DNA of 64,000 bases from Variovorax sp. V213. Lineage in GTDB: Bacteria; Pseudomonadota; Gammaproteobacteria; Burkholderiales; Burkholderiaceae_C. Under the pieces are notes generated by a model, which did no database searches, was not told the DNA's origin, and saw only the letters and a program-made list of their open reading frames with translations. Where the stretch lies: contig NZ_AP028665.1 in the NCBI RefSeq assembly GCF_041154455.1, forward strand, positions 186,001 to 250,000. Reading direction: 5' to 3'. A program made the position numbers and the translations under genes. Positions 1 to 8,757 of the stretch are shown here, one piece after another. Every line of letters starts with the position of its first letter. The stretch's first letter is position 1.

Positions 1-75
1 AGAGACAACGACATGCCCATTGCCTGCCTGCCGCCCATGCGGCGCCTGCGCGCCCCGGCGCCCTTCACGCCATGA
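1..75 (+). CDS. C-terminal end of an upstream gene (partial)
   Basis: Reading from base 1 gives 24 codons with strongly G/C third positions, then TGA at 73-75. The stop overlaps the deoC start codon as ATGA, the same coupling seen repeatedly in this window. That supports a real gene entering from the left and translated together with deoC. The visible tail (ending LRAPAPFTP) has no recognisable motif. Given the LacI-type operator downstream, a sugar-operon regulator is possible, but this is a guess. Confidence 0.4.
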   Translation, partial: RDNDMPIACLPPMRRLRAPAPFTP

Positions 76-1148
76 ATTCCACTTCCCTCGTTCGTGCCAG
101 CGGCGCGGTGCGCGCACGCCCCGTCTCGCCCGCCGCGGCTGCATCGCCGCCGGCTGCCGCCAACGCCGCCGCAGCGGCGCCCGCCAACAAGCCGCACCCC
201 ATCGCACGCAACACCGCGCAGCCTTTCGATGCCGGCTGGTTCGACAACCTCCGCGTCAACCTCTCGGCCGCCGAACGCCGCGTGGCCACGCTGCCCGGCC
301 GCCGCTCGGTCAAGAAGGACGCGCAGGCCGGCTGGCTGCTCAAAGCCATCAGCTGCATCGACCTGACCACGCTCAATGGCGACGACACGGCCGAGCGCGT
401 GCGCCGGCTGTGCGCCAAGGCCGTGGCCCCCGTGCGCCCCGACCTGCTGGCCGCGCTGGGCTTTGCGGACCGCACGCTGCACACCGGCGCGGTCTGCGTC
501 TATCACCGCTTCGTGGCCACGGCCGTCGAGGCGCTCGCGGGCACCGGCATTCCGGTGGCGGCGGTGTCCACCGGCTTTCCGGCCGGGCTGATTCCGCACG
601 AGCTCAAGCTCAAAGAGATCGAGGCCTCGGTGCGCGACGGCGCGGCCGAGATCGACATCGTCATCACGCGCGAACACGTGCTCACCAGCCAGTGGCGCAG
701 GCTCTACGACGAGATGCGCGACTTCCGCCTCGCGGCCGGCGACGCGCATGTGAAGGCCATCCTCGCGACGGGCGAACTCAGGACGCTGCGCAACGTGGCC
801 AAGGCCTCGATGGTCTGCATGATGGCCGGGGCCGATTTCATCAAGACCTCCACCGGCAAGGAAGGCGTGAACGCCACGCCGCTGGTCACGCTGGTGATGC
901 TGCGCATGATCCGCCAGTACGAGGCCCGCACGGGTTTTCGCGTGGGCTACAAGCCCGCCGGCGGCGTCTCCACCGCCAAGACCGCGCTCGACTACCAGGT
1001 GCTCATGAAGGAAGAGCTGGGCCGCGCCTGGCTCGAGCCCGACCTGTTCCGCATCGGCGCCTCCACCTTGCTGGCCGACATCGAGCGCCAGCTGGAACAC
1101 CACGTCACGGGCCGCTACTCGGCCTTCCACCGCCACCCGATCGGATGA
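72..1148 (+). CDS. deoC: Deoxyribose-phosphate aldolase
   Basis: DERA splits 2-deoxy-D-ribose-5-phosphate into acetaldehyde and D-glyceraldehyde-3-phosphate in the cytoplasm. The Schiff-base lysine motif DFIKTSTGK is present (Lys about 258), as is the second active-site lysine in KPAGGVST (about 294). The VKAILATGEL strand typical of the barrel also appears. At 358 aa it is longer than the usual 220-260 aa; about the first 90 residues form an Ala/Pro-rich extension before the TIM barrel. The start is the ATG that overlaps the preceding stop. The aldehyde dehydrogenase begins 4 bases after its stop, so acetaldehyde is probably passed to that enzyme. A later start that removes the extension is possible. 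Confidence 0.93.
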   Translation: MNSTSLVRASGAVRARPVSPAAAASPPAAANAAAAAPANKPHPIARNTAQPFDAGWFDNLRVNLSAAERRVATLPGRRSVKKDAQAGWLLKAISCIDLTTLNGDDTAERVRRLCAKAVAPVRPDLLAALGFADRTLHTGAVCVYHRFVATAVEALAGTGIPVAAVSTGFPAGLIPHELKLKEIEASVRDGAAEIDIVITREHVLTSQWRRLYDEMRDFRLAAGDAHVKAILATGELRTLRNVAKASMVCMMAGADFIKTSTGKEGVNATPLVTLVMLRMIRQYEARTGFRVGYKPAGGVSTAKTALDYQVLMKEELGRAWLEPDLFRIGASTLLADIERQLEHHVTGRYSAFHRHPIG

Positions 1149-1152
1149 CCCG

Positions 1153-3561
1153 ATGAGCAGCAACAGCAGCGTCGCACGCTATTTCGACACCATGGACTAC
1201 GGCCCCGCGCCCGAGAGCGACACCGACGCCCGCCAATGGCTCGCATGCCACGCCCAGGGCTTCGGCCACTTCATCAACGGCCGCTTCACCGCCGCGTCGG
1301 CCGGCCCGCATTTCGAGACCGCCGAACCGGCCACCGGCCAGCGGCTCGCCCGCATCGCCCAGGGATCGGCGCAGGACGTGGATGCCGCCGTCGCCGCGGC
1401 GCGCGCCGCGCAGGCCGGCTGGCTGGCGCTCGGCGGCCACGGCCGCGCGCGGCACCTGTACGCCCTGGCGCGCATGGTGCAGCGCCATGCGCGGCTGCTC
1501 GCGGTGGTCGAGGCGCTGGACAACGGCAAGCCGATCCGCGAGACCCGCGACCTCGACGTGCCGCTGGTGGCGCGCCACTTCTATCACCATGCCGGCTGGG
1601 CGCAGCTGCAGGAGCGCGAGTTCGCCGACCAGGTGCCGCTGGGCGTGATCGGCCAGATCATTCCCTGGAACTTCCCGCTGCTGATGCTGGCCTGGAAGAT
1701 CGCGCCCGCGCTCGCGCTGGGCAACACGGTGGTGCTCAAGCCCGCGGAGTTCACGCCGCTCAGCGCGCTGCTGTTCGCCGAACTGGCCGCAGAGGCCGGC
1801 CTGCCCGCGGGCGTGCTGAACGTGGTGACCGGCGACGGCGACACGGGCGCCGCGCTGGTGGCGCACGAAGGTGTCGACAAGATCGCCTTCACCGGCTCGA
1901 CCGACGTGGGCCGCCTGATCCGCGAGGCCACCGCGGGCTCGGGCAAGTCGCTCACGCTGGAGCTGGGCGGCAAGTCGCCCTTCATCGTGTTCGACGACGC
2001 CGACATCGATGCCGCGGTGGAAGGCGTGGTCGACGCCATCTGGTTCAACCAGGGCCAGGTGTGCTGCGCCGGTTCGCGGCTGCTGCTGCAGGAAGGCATT
2101 GCGGCCGACTTCATCGAGCGCCTCAAACGCCGCATGCAGAGCCTGCGGGTGGGCCTGCCGCTGGACAAGGCGATCGACATCGGCAGCCTGATCGATCCCT
2201 CGCAGCTCGAGCGCGTGCGGTCGCTGGTGGCCACCGGCGTGCGCGAAGGCGCGGCCTGCTACCAGCCGCCGGGCGCGCTGCCCGCGGGCGGCAGCTTCTT
2301 TCCGCCCACGCTGCTGACGGGCGTGCACCCGGCCTCCACCGTCGCGACCGAGGAGATCTTCGGCCCTGTGCTGGTGACGATGACCTTCCGCACGCCCGAC
2401 GAGGCCGTGGCACTGGCCAACAACACGCGCTACGGGCTCGCGGCCAGCGTATGGAGCGAGACCATCGGCCTCGCGCTGGGCATCGCGCCGCAGCTGCAGG
2501 CCGGCGTGGTGTGGGTCAATGCGACCAACCTGTTTGACGCGGGCGTGGGCTTCGGCGGCTACCGCGAATCGGGCTACGGCCGCGAGGGCGGACGCGAAGG
2601 CTGCTACGAATACCTGAAGCCGCGCGCATGGGCCGGGCGCAGGCCGCGTTCGGCCTCCGCGGCGGCCCAGGCCGCGAATGAGGCGGACACGGCGCCGGCC
2701 GGCGCGGGGCTTCCGGCCATCGACCGCACGGCCAAGCTGTTCATCGGCGGCAAGCAGGTGCGCCCCGACGGCGAACTCTCGCACCCCGTGTTCTCCGCCG
2801 CCGGCCACCGGCTCGGCGAGGCGGGCACCGGCAACCGCAAGGACATCCGCAATGCCGTCGCCGCCGCGCGCGCCGCCGCGGGCTGGTCGAGCGCCACGCC
2901 GCACCGCCGCGCCCAGGCGCTCTACTACCTGGCGGAAAACCTCTCGGCACGCGCCGGCGAATTCGCCGCGCGCCTCGCGAGCCTGACCGGCGCGGCCGCG
3001 CGCGCCGCGCAGGCCGAGGTCGACGCCGCCGTGAGCCGCCTCTTCGCCTACGGGGCGTGGGCCGACAAGTACGAAGGCACAGTGCATGTGCCGCCGCTGC
3101 GCGGCGTGGCCCTGGCCACCGTGGAGCCCATCGGGGTGGTCGGCGTGGTGTGCCCCGACGAGGCGCCGCTCTTGTCCTTCGTGAGCCTGCTCGCGCCGCT
3201 GCTCGCCATGGGCAACCGCACGGTGATCGTGCCGAGCGAGAAGCATCCGCTGATTGCCACCGACTTCTACCAGGTGCTCGAAACCTCCGACCTGCCGGCC
3301 GGTGTCGTCAACCTCGTGACCGGCCCCGCTGCCAGCCTCGCGCAGACGCTGGCCGAGCACGACGACGTCGATGCGCTGTGGGTCTTCGGCGCGAAGGAGC
3401 TGTCGCGCATGGCCGAGCGGCTCTCGGTCGGCAACCTCAAGCGCACGCTGGTCGATCACGGCCTGGCCACCGACTGGCACGAGGGCGCAGCCGCCGAGGG
3501 CCCGCTGTTCCTGCGGCATGCCACCCAGGTCAAGAACATCTGGATTCCCTATGGCGAATGA
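1153..3561 (+). CDS. ALDH16-type aldehyde dehydrogenase with two ALDH domains
   Basis: NAD(P)-dependent oxidation of an aldehyde to its acid is expected, most likely acetaldehyde released by DeoC. Residues 1 to about 490 form a complete ALDH domain with the general base Glu in LELGGKSP (about 270) and the nucleophile Cys in NQGQVCCAG (about 304). Residues about 520-800 are a second ALDH-like domain (VRPDGELSHP, VEPIGVVGVV, LPAGVVNLVTGP) that lacks both the LELGG glutamate and a catalytic cysteine. A full domain followed by an inactive partial copy in about 800 aa is the ALDH16 architecture; known bacterial ALDH16 proteins keep the nucleophile, as here. It lies 4 bp after deoC. The family assignment is firm; the aldehyde substrate is inferred. 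Confidence 0.9.
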   Translation: MSSNSSVARYFDTMDYGPAPESDTDARQWLACHAQGFGHFINGRFTAASAGPHFETAEPATGQRLARIAQGSAQDVDAAVAAARAAQAGWLALGGHGRARHLYALARMVQRHARLLAVVEALDNGKPIRETRDLDVPLVARHFYHHAGWAQLQEREFADQVPLGVIGQIIPWNFPLLMLAWKIAPALALGNTVVLKPAEFTPLSALLFAELAAEAGLPAGVLNVVTGDGDTGAALVAHEGVDKIAFTGSTDVGRLIREATAGSGKSLTLELGGKSPFIVFDDADIDAAVEGVVDAIWFNQGQVCCAGSRLLLQEGIAADFIERLKRRMQSLRVGLPLDKAIDIGSLIDPSQLERVRSLVATGVREGAACYQPPGALPAGGSFFPPTLLTGVHPASTVATEEIFGPVLVTMTFRTPDEAVALANNTRYGLAASVWSETIGLALGIAPQLQAGVVWVNATNLFDAGVGFGGYRESGYGREGGREGCYEYLKPRAWAGRRPRSASAAAQAANEADTAPAGAGLPAIDRTAKLFIGGKQVRPDGELSHPVFSAAGHRLGEAGTGNRKDIRNAVAAARAAAGWSSATPHRRAQALYYLAENLSARAGEFAARLASLTGAAARAAQAEVDAAVSRLFAYGAWADKYEGTVHVPPLRGVALATVEPIGVVGVVCPDEAPLLSFVSLLAPLLAMGNRTVIVPSEKHPLIATDFYQVLETSDLPAGVVNLVTGPAASLAQTLAEHDDVDALWVFGAKELSRMAERLSVGNLKRTLVDHGLATDWHEGAAAEGPLFLRHATQVKNIWIPYGE

Positions 3562-3611
3562 GCGTCGGCAGGGCCGGCCAATCTCTCGAAACCAAGGGAA
3601 ATCCCCCAATA

Positions 3612-3635
3612 GCAAACGTTTGCGCAAACGTTTTC
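3612..3635 (+). promoter_or_regulatory. Doubled LacI-family operator
   Basis: A perfect 12-bp palindrome GCAAACGTTTGC (3612-3623) is followed at once by a second copy, GCAAACGTTTTC (3624-3635), 50 bp before the mutarotase start. The CG-centred AAACGTTT core is typical of sugar-responsive LacI/GalR/RbsR repressors. The site splits deoC-ALDH from the kinase and transporter genes, so it probably controls an internal promoter. No lacI gene is in the window; the gene cut off at the left edge is one candidate. Confidence 0.75.
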
Positions 3636-3684
3636 TTTCCCTAAGATCGCGCTCTGCCGCGCCGTTCCACCCCCAGGAGTCCGC

Positions 3685-4137
3685 ATGCTGAAGTCCATCC
3701 ATCCGCTGCTCAATGCCGACGTGCTGTATGCCCTGCGCGCCATGGGCCATGGCGACGAGCTGGTGCTGTGCGATGCCAACTTTCCGGCCGATTCGGTCGC
3801 GCGCCAGACCACGCTGGGCCGGCTGCTGCGCATCGACGGCGTGGGCACCACCGAGGCGGCGCGCGCCATCCTGTCGGTGCTGCCGCTCGACAACGCCGTG
3901 GACGATCCGGCACGCCGGATGGAAATCATGGGCCAGCCGGGCGAGATCCCTCCGGTGCAGCAGGAAATGCAGCGCGAGATCGACGCGGCCGAGGGGCGCG
4001 TGCGCCCGCTGGGCTCGATCGAACGCTTCGCCTTCTACGAAGCCGCGCGCCGCGCCTACTGCGTGATCGCCACCGGCGAGCGCCGCTTCTACGGCTGCTT
4101 CATCTTCAAAAAGGGCGTGCTCGCGCCGCAGGACTGA
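3685..4137 (+). CDS. RbsD/FucU family sugar mutarotase
   Basis: This family interconverts cyclic anomers of ribose or fucose so that uptake and phosphorylation are not limited by spontaneous mutarotation. The N-terminus (MGHGDELVLCDANFPA) carries the conserved active-site His at about 22 and the DANFP motif, closer to FucU than to RbsD. At 150 aa it matches the usual 140-150. A Shine-Dalgarno-like AGGAG lies about 6 bases before the ATG. It is the first gene after the LacI operator and is followed 4 bp later by the kinase. The actual sugar (ribose, deoxyribose or fucose) cannot be decided from sequence. Confidence 0.88.
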   Translation: MLKSIHPLLNADVLYALRAMGHGDELVLCDANFPADSVARQTTLGRLLRIDGVGTTEAARAILSVLPLDNAVDDPARRMEIMGQPGEIPPVQQEMQREIDAAEGRVRPLGSIERFAFYEAARRAYCVIATGERRFYGCFIFKKGVLAPQD

Positions 4138-4141
4138 CCCC

Positions 4142-5086
4142 ATGACCGTCGTCACTTCCAGGCAGCACGGCGTGGCCGTGCTCGGCATCTTCGTCGCCGA
4201 CCTCGCATTCCGCGCGGCCAGCCTTCCGGGCGTGGGCCAGACCATCGCCGGCTCGGGCTTCGCGATGGGCCCGGGCGGCAAGGGATCGAACCAGGCCGTG
4301 GCGGCCGCGCGCGCGGGCGCCGGGGTGACGTTCATCTCCAAGCTGGGACAGGACGCCTTCGGCAACGACGCGCTCGCCCTGTGGTCGCGCGAAGGCATCA
4401 CGCCGCGCGCGCCGCAGGTGACGGCGCAGCCCACGGGCGCGGCATTCATCTACGTGCACGAGGTCACCGGCGACAACGCCATCATCGTGGTGCCGGGCGC
4501 GGCCGCGCTGATCGATGCGGCCGACGTGGATGCCGCCGCCGATGCGATCCGCGGCGCGCGCGTGTTCGTCACCCAGCTCGAGCAGCCGGCCGCCGCCGCG
4601 CTGCGCGCACTGGAGATTGCGCGCAAGGCCGGCACAGTCACCGTGTTCAACCCCGCGCCCGCCTTGCCCTTCGACGATGCGCTCTACGCGCTGTGCGACT
4701 ACATCACGCCCAACGAGCACGAGGCCGCGGCCCTGAGCGGCATGCCCGTCGAAACCATCGAGGACGCGCGCCGCGCGGGCGACTTCTTCCTCGCCAAGGG
4801 CGTGGGTTGCGCGCTCATCACGCTCGGCGACAAGGGCGCCCTGCTGCACAGCGCCGGCGGCTCCGAGCACATTCCGGTGTTCCACGCCGGCGCGGTGAAG
4901 GAAACCGCCGGCGCGGGCGACGCCTTCAACGGCGGCTTTGCGGCCGCGCTGGCCGAAGGCGCCACCGCCCGCGAGGCGGCACGCTTCGGCGCGGCGGTGG
5001 CGGCCATCTCGGTGACGCGTGCCGGCACGGCGCCCTCGATGCCCACGCGCGCCGAGGTCGATGCGCTGCTGGGCCGCGCCGCCTGA
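4142..5086 (+). CDS. rbsK: Ribokinase-family (PfkB) sugar kinase
   Basis: ATP-dependent phosphorylation of ribose, or of 2-deoxyribose as in DeoK-type relatives, at O5. The N-terminal PfkB signature (GPGGKGSNQAVAAARAG) and the C-terminal AGAGDAFNGGF signature with catalytic Asp (about 260) are both intact, and 314 aa is the normal length. Because deoC and an aldehyde dehydrogenase sit upstream, a deoxyribokinase role is attractive: its product would be the DeoC substrate. Sequence alone does not separate RbsK from DeoK. Four bp separate it from the mutarotase, and the permease follows 13 bp later, consistent with one transcript. Confidence 0.88.
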   Translation: MTVVTSRQHGVAVLGIFVADLAFRAASLPGVGQTIAGSGFAMGPGGKGSNQAVAAARAGAGVTFISKLGQDAFGNDALALWSREGITPRAPQVTAQPTGAAFIYVHEVTGDNAIIVVPGAAALIDAADVDAAADAIRGARVFVTQLEQPAAAALRALEIARKAGTVTVFNPAPALPFDDALYALCDYITPNEHEAAALSGMPVETIEDARRAGDFFLAKGVGCALITLGDKGALLHSAGGSEHIPVFHAGAVKETAGAGDAFNGGFAAALAEGATAREAARFGAAVAAISVTRAGTAPSMPTRAEVDALLGRAA

Positions 5087-5099
5087 CAGGACTCTCTTC

Positions 5100-6152
5100 A
5101 TGAAGCTCACGTTTTCAGACCGCGAACTCAACTTCCTGGTCGGCATCAACGTCCTCATCCTCGTGGTGGCGACGGTGCTCTCCAAGGGCGACTTCCTGGA
5201 TGTCTACAACTTCCAGTCCATGGGCGGCCAGCTGCCCGAACTCGGCCTGCTGGCCATGGGCGTGGCGCTGTCGATGATCTCCGGCAACGGCGGCATCGAC
5301 CTGTCGGGCGTGGCGCTGGCCAACCTCGCGGGCGTGGTGGCCGCCACGCTCGCACCGCAGCTGGCCTCGCCCGACGTGTCGCCCTGGCTCTACACCGGCT
5401 GGTTCGCCGCCATCGCGCTGGCGACGGGCCTGGCCGGCGGGCTGCTCAACGGCCTGCTCATCGCGAAGGCAGGCCTCACGCCGATCCTCTGCACGCTGGG
5501 CACGCAGCTGCTCTACACCGGCGTCGCCGTGGTGCTCACGGGGGGCTCCAGCCTGCGCGTGGGCAATGCCGAGGCGCTCTCCGCCATCGGCAACGAGATG
5601 GTGCTGGGCGTGCCGATCCCGTTCGCGATCTTCCTGACCATGCTGCTGGCCGTCGGCTGGCTGCTGCGGCAGAGTCCCTTCGGCATCCGCCTGTTCCTGC
5701 TCGGCACCAACTCCAAGGCGGCGCGCTACGCCGGCATTTCGCAGGCCCGCATGCTGGTCGCGACCTATGCGCTGTGCGGATTCCTCGCGGCCGTGGCCGG
5801 CGTGATCATCGCCGCGCGCACCGCGAGCGTGAAGTCGGACTACGGCAACTCCTACCTGCTGATCGCCATCCTCATCACGGTGATGGCAGGGGTGCGGCCG
5901 CAAGGGGGCTACGGACGCATGGTGTGCCTGTTCTTCTCGGCGGTGGCGCTGCAGCTGCTGTCGAGCACCTTCAACCTGCTGGGCATTTCCAACTTCTTCC
6001 GCGACTGCGCCTGGGGCCTGCTGCTGCTGTTCTTCCTGGCGTACGGGCGCTTCGGCCTGCACGACCTGCGCGTCTTTCTTTCCACCACGCGCGCCAGCGC
6101 ACCGCCGCACCAGCTCCCTCCTGGCGCGGCGCAAAGGAATTCCGAGGGCTAG
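5100..6152 (+). CDS. Ribose-type ABC transporter permease (first)
   Basis: Inner-membrane channel subunit of a carbohydrate-uptake-2 (RbsC/XylH type) ABC importer, 350 aa. It has about eight to ten hydrophobic segments, the family motif GLLNGLLIAKAGLTPILCTLGT and TVMAGVRPQGG (the G-rich loop that contacts the ATPase). I chose ATG 5100, 13 bp after the kinase stop, rather than an in-frame start inside the kinase gene. A second, different permease follows the ATPase, so the transporter is probably a heterodimer, as in some AI-2 or rhamnose importers. Confidence 0.88.
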   Translation: MKLTFSDRELNFLVGINVLILVVATVLSKGDFLDVYNFQSMGGQLPELGLLAMGVALSMISGNGGIDLSGVALANLAGVVAATLAPQLASPDVSPWLYTGWFAAIALATGLAGGLLNGLLIAKAGLTPILCTLGTQLLYTGVAVVLTGGSSLRVGNAEALSAIGNEMVLGVPIPFAIFLTMLLAVGWLLRQSPFGIRLFLLGTNSKAARYAGISQARMLVATYALCGFLAAVAGVIIAARTASVKSDYGNSYLLIAILITVMAGVRPQGGYGRMVCLFFSAVALQLLSSTFNLLGISNFFRDCAWGLLLLFFLAYGRFGLHDLRVFLSTTRASAPPHQLPPGAAQRNSEG

Positions 6153-6163
6153 GAGACAAAGAA

Positions 6164-7168
6164 ATGCTGAAGAAAACCAAGATCGCCTGCACCGTGCTCG
6201 CACTCACCGCCGTGGCCTTCGCCTCGGCACTGCATGCGCAGGGCAAGCCGCAAGACATCGTCACCGTGGTCAAGATCACGGGCATCAGCTGGTTCAACCG
6301 CATGGAAGTGGGCGTGAAGGAATTCGGCGCGAGCACGCCCGGCGTGGCCACGCGCCAGATCGGCCCGGCGCAGTCGGACGCCGCGCAGCAGCAGCGCCTG
6401 GTGGAAGACCTGGTGGCCAAGAAGGTCGACGCCATCGCCGTGGTGTCGATGGATCCGCCCACCCTGGAGCCGGTGCTCAAGCGCGCGATGGAGCGCGGCA
6501 TCAAGGTCGTGACCCACGAGGCCGACAACCAGAAGAACACCATGGTCGACATCGAGGCCTTCGACAACACGGCCTACGGCGCGCGCATCAACGAGCGCCT
6601 GGCGGCCTGCATGGGCCAGCAGGGCAAGTGGACCTCGCTGGTCGGCTCGCTGGGCAGCCAGTCGCAGGTGCAGTGGGCCGACGGCGGCGCCTCGAACGCG
6701 AAGAAGTACCCCAAGATGGCGCTGGTCGACGCCAAGAACGAATCGCTCAACGATGCCGAGAAGGCCTACGGCAAGGCCAAGGAAATGCTGCGCAAGCACC
6801 CCGACCTGAAGGGCTTCCAGGGCTCGTCCTCGCTCGACGTGCTGGGCATCGGCCGCGCGGTGGAAGAAGCGGGCCTGCAGGGCAAGGTCTGCGTCTTCGG
6901 CACCGGGCTGCCGAGCGAGGCGGCCAAGTTCCTCGAGTCGGGCGCGGTCGGCGGCATCGCCTTCTGGGATCCGAAGGACGCCGGCCTCGTCATGAACAAG
7001 GCGGCCAAGATGCTGATCGACGGCAAGACCATCGCCGACGGCGCCGACATGGGCGTGCCGGGCTACAACAAGGTCTCGGTCAAGAAGGGTCCTGGCGTCG
7101 GCATCGTCGTCACGGGCCAGGCCTGGGTCGAGGTCGACAAGCAGAACTACAAGAAGTACGCCTTCTGA
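6164..7168 (+). CDS. Periplasmic sugar-binding protein (RbsB/LsrB type)
   Basis: Periplasmic receptor that delivers sugar to the importer encoded around it, 334 aa. A Sec signal peptide (MLKKTKIACTVLALTAVAFA, cleaved near ALHAQ, about residue 26) precedes a type I periplasmic binding fold, with VEDLVAKKVDAIAVVSMDP and KEMLRKHPDLKGFQGSSS as typical strands. AGGAGA lies 8 bases before ATG 6164 and overlaps the permease stop, so the two are translationally coupled. It resembles the LsrB/RhaS branch more than RbsB, so a deoxy or modified sugar ligand is plausible. Confidence 0.9.
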   Translation: MLKKTKIACTVLALTAVAFASALHAQGKPQDIVTVVKITGISWFNRMEVGVKEFGASTPGVATRQIGPAQSDAAQQQRLVEDLVAKKVDAIAVVSMDPPTLEPVLKRAMERGIKVVTHEADNQKNTMVDIEAFDNTAYGARINERLAACMGQQGKWTSLVGSLGSQSQVQWADGGASNAKKYPKMALVDAKNESLNDAEKAYGKAKEMLRKHPDLKGFQGSSSLDVLGIGRAVEEAGLQGKVCVFGTGLPSEAAKFLESGAVGGIAFWDPKDAGLVMNKAAKMLIDGKTIADGADMGVPGYNKVSVKKGPGVGIVVTGQAWVEVDKQNYKKYAF

Positions 7169-7179
7169 GCCTGCGAACC

Positions 7180-8757
7180 ATGACGCTTGCAGCGCCCTTC
7201 ACGCACGCTCCGGCCGCGCCGGCGGGGCGCCGCGTCTTTCTCGAAGTGCAGGACGTGCACAAGCGCTTCGCGGGCGTGTACGCGCTGCGCGGCATCGACC
7301 TGACGATCGAGGCCGGCGAGATCTACCACCTGCTCGGCGAGAACGGTTGCGGCAAGAGCACGCTGATCAAGATCATCTCCGGCGCGCAGCCGCCGAGCCA
7401 GGGCCGCATCGTGATCGACGGCACGCCGCACGATGCGCTGTCGCCGCTTCAGGCGCTCACGCTCGGCATCGAGACGGTGTACCAGGACCTGTCCCTGTTG
7501 CCGAACATGAACGTGGCCGAAAACGTCGCGCTCAGCGAGCAGCTGGTGAACACCGGCGGCAAGCTGGCGCGCCGCTTCGACCGCAAGGCCGTCGCGGACA
7601 CGGCCGTGCGTGCGCTGGAGACGGTGAAGCTGCCGACCGATGCCGCCTTCCTGGCGCGCCGCGTCGACGAACTGCCCATTGCCACGCGCCAGCTGGTGGC
7701 CATCGCGCGGGCCGTGGCCACGCGCGCACGCATGGTCATCATGGACGAACCCACCACCTCGCTCACGCAGAAGGAGGTGGACAACCTCGTGCGCGTGGTC
7801 GAGGCCCTGCGCGCACAGGGCGTGGCGGTGCTGTTCGTGAGCCACAAGCTCGACGAGTGCATGGCCATGGGCGGCCAGGCGATCGTGTTCCGCGACGGTA
7901 CCAAGGTCGCCCAGGGGCCGATCAAGGGTTTCACCAAGGCCGAGCTTTCGCACTGGATGACCGGCAAGCAGCTCGACGGCGCGCGCTACCGCCATCGCTC
8001 GCACGACGGCGACACGCTGCTGAAAGTCGAGGCGCTGGGCCGGGGCACGCAGTTCAGCGACGTGGGCTTCACGCTGCACAAGGGCGAGATCCTGGGCATC
8101 ACCGGACTGCTCGATTCGGGGCGCAACGAGCTGGCGCTGGCGCTCGCGGGCGTGCAGGCCGCCGACCGCGGCCGCATCTCGCTCGCAGCGGAGGAGATCA
8201 CGCTGAAGACGCCGGCCGATGGCATTCGCCAGGGCATCGGCTATGTGCCCGAAGACCGGCTCAGCGAAGGCCTCTTTCTCGACAAGCCGATCCGCGACAA
8301 CATCGTCACGGCCGTGCTCAGCCGCCTGCGCGGGCGCTTCGGCGCGCTCGATGCGCGCCAGTGCCAGGCGCTGGCCGAACGCACGGTGACCGACCTGCAG
8401 ATCGCCACGCCCGACGTGGACCGACCGGTGCAGTCGCTCTCGGGCGGCAACCAGCAGCGCGTGCTGATTGGCCGCTGGCTCGCCATCGATCCGCGCGTGC
8501 TGATCCTGCACGGCCCGACCGTGGGCGTGGACGTGGGCTCGAAAGACACCATCTACCGCATCGTGCAGCGACTGGCCGAGCAGGGGCTGGGCGTGATCCT
8601 CGTCAGCGACGACCTGCAGGAGCTGCTGCAGAACTGCGACCGCATCCTGCTGATGCGCAAGGGCCGCGTCGCCCACGACTTCGATGCGCAAGGGCTGGCC
8701 GAAAGCGAGCTGTACCGTGCGCTGGTTTCAGACACTCCCTCCCCCGCATTCTCATGA
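7180..8757 (+). CDS. Ribose-type ABC transporter ATPase (two ABC domains)
   Basis: Cytoplasmic ATPase driving sugar import, 525 aa, close to RbsA/LsrA length. Domain 1 has Walker A GENGCGKST and Walker B VIMDEPTTSLT but a degenerate signature (ELPIATRQ). Domain 2 has a degenerate Walker A (GLLDSGRNE) and an intact signature LSGGNQQR. This split of functional motifs is usual for carbohydrate-uptake-2 ATPases. The start at 7180 lies 11 bp after the binding protein. Its stop overlaps the next permease start as ATGA. Confidence 0.92.
   Translation: MTLAAPFTHAPAAPAGRRVFLEVQDVHKRFAGVYALRGIDLTIEAGEIYHLLGENGCGKSTLIKIISGAQPPSQGRIVIDGTPHDALSPLQALTLGIETVYQDLSLLPNMNVAENVALSEQLVNTGGKLARRFDRKAVADTAVRALETVKLPTDAAFLARRVDELPIATRQLVAIARAVATRARMVIMDEPTTSLTQKEVDNLVRVVEALRAQGVAVLFVSHKLDECMAMGGQAIVFRDGTKVAQGPIKGFTKAELSHWMTGKQLDGARYRHRSHDGDTLLKVEALGRGTQFSDVGFTLHKGEILGITGLLDSGRNELALALAGVQAADRGRISLAAEEITLKTPADGIRQGIGYVPEDRLSEGLFLDKPIRDNIVTAVLSRLRGRFGALDARQCQALAERTVTDLQIATPDVDRPVQSLSGGNQQRVLIGRWLAIDPRVLILHGPTVGVDVGSKDTIYRIVQRLAEQGLGVILVSDDLQELLQNCDRILLMRKGRVAHDFDAQGLAESELYRALVSDTPSPAFS

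Noticed and set aside
1105..4449. A 1114-codon open frame on the minus strand opposite deoC, ALDH and mutarotase genes
   Set aside because: Its sequence is low-information Arg/Ala/His-rich translation of high-GC third positions, with no motif; the plus-strand genes are certain.
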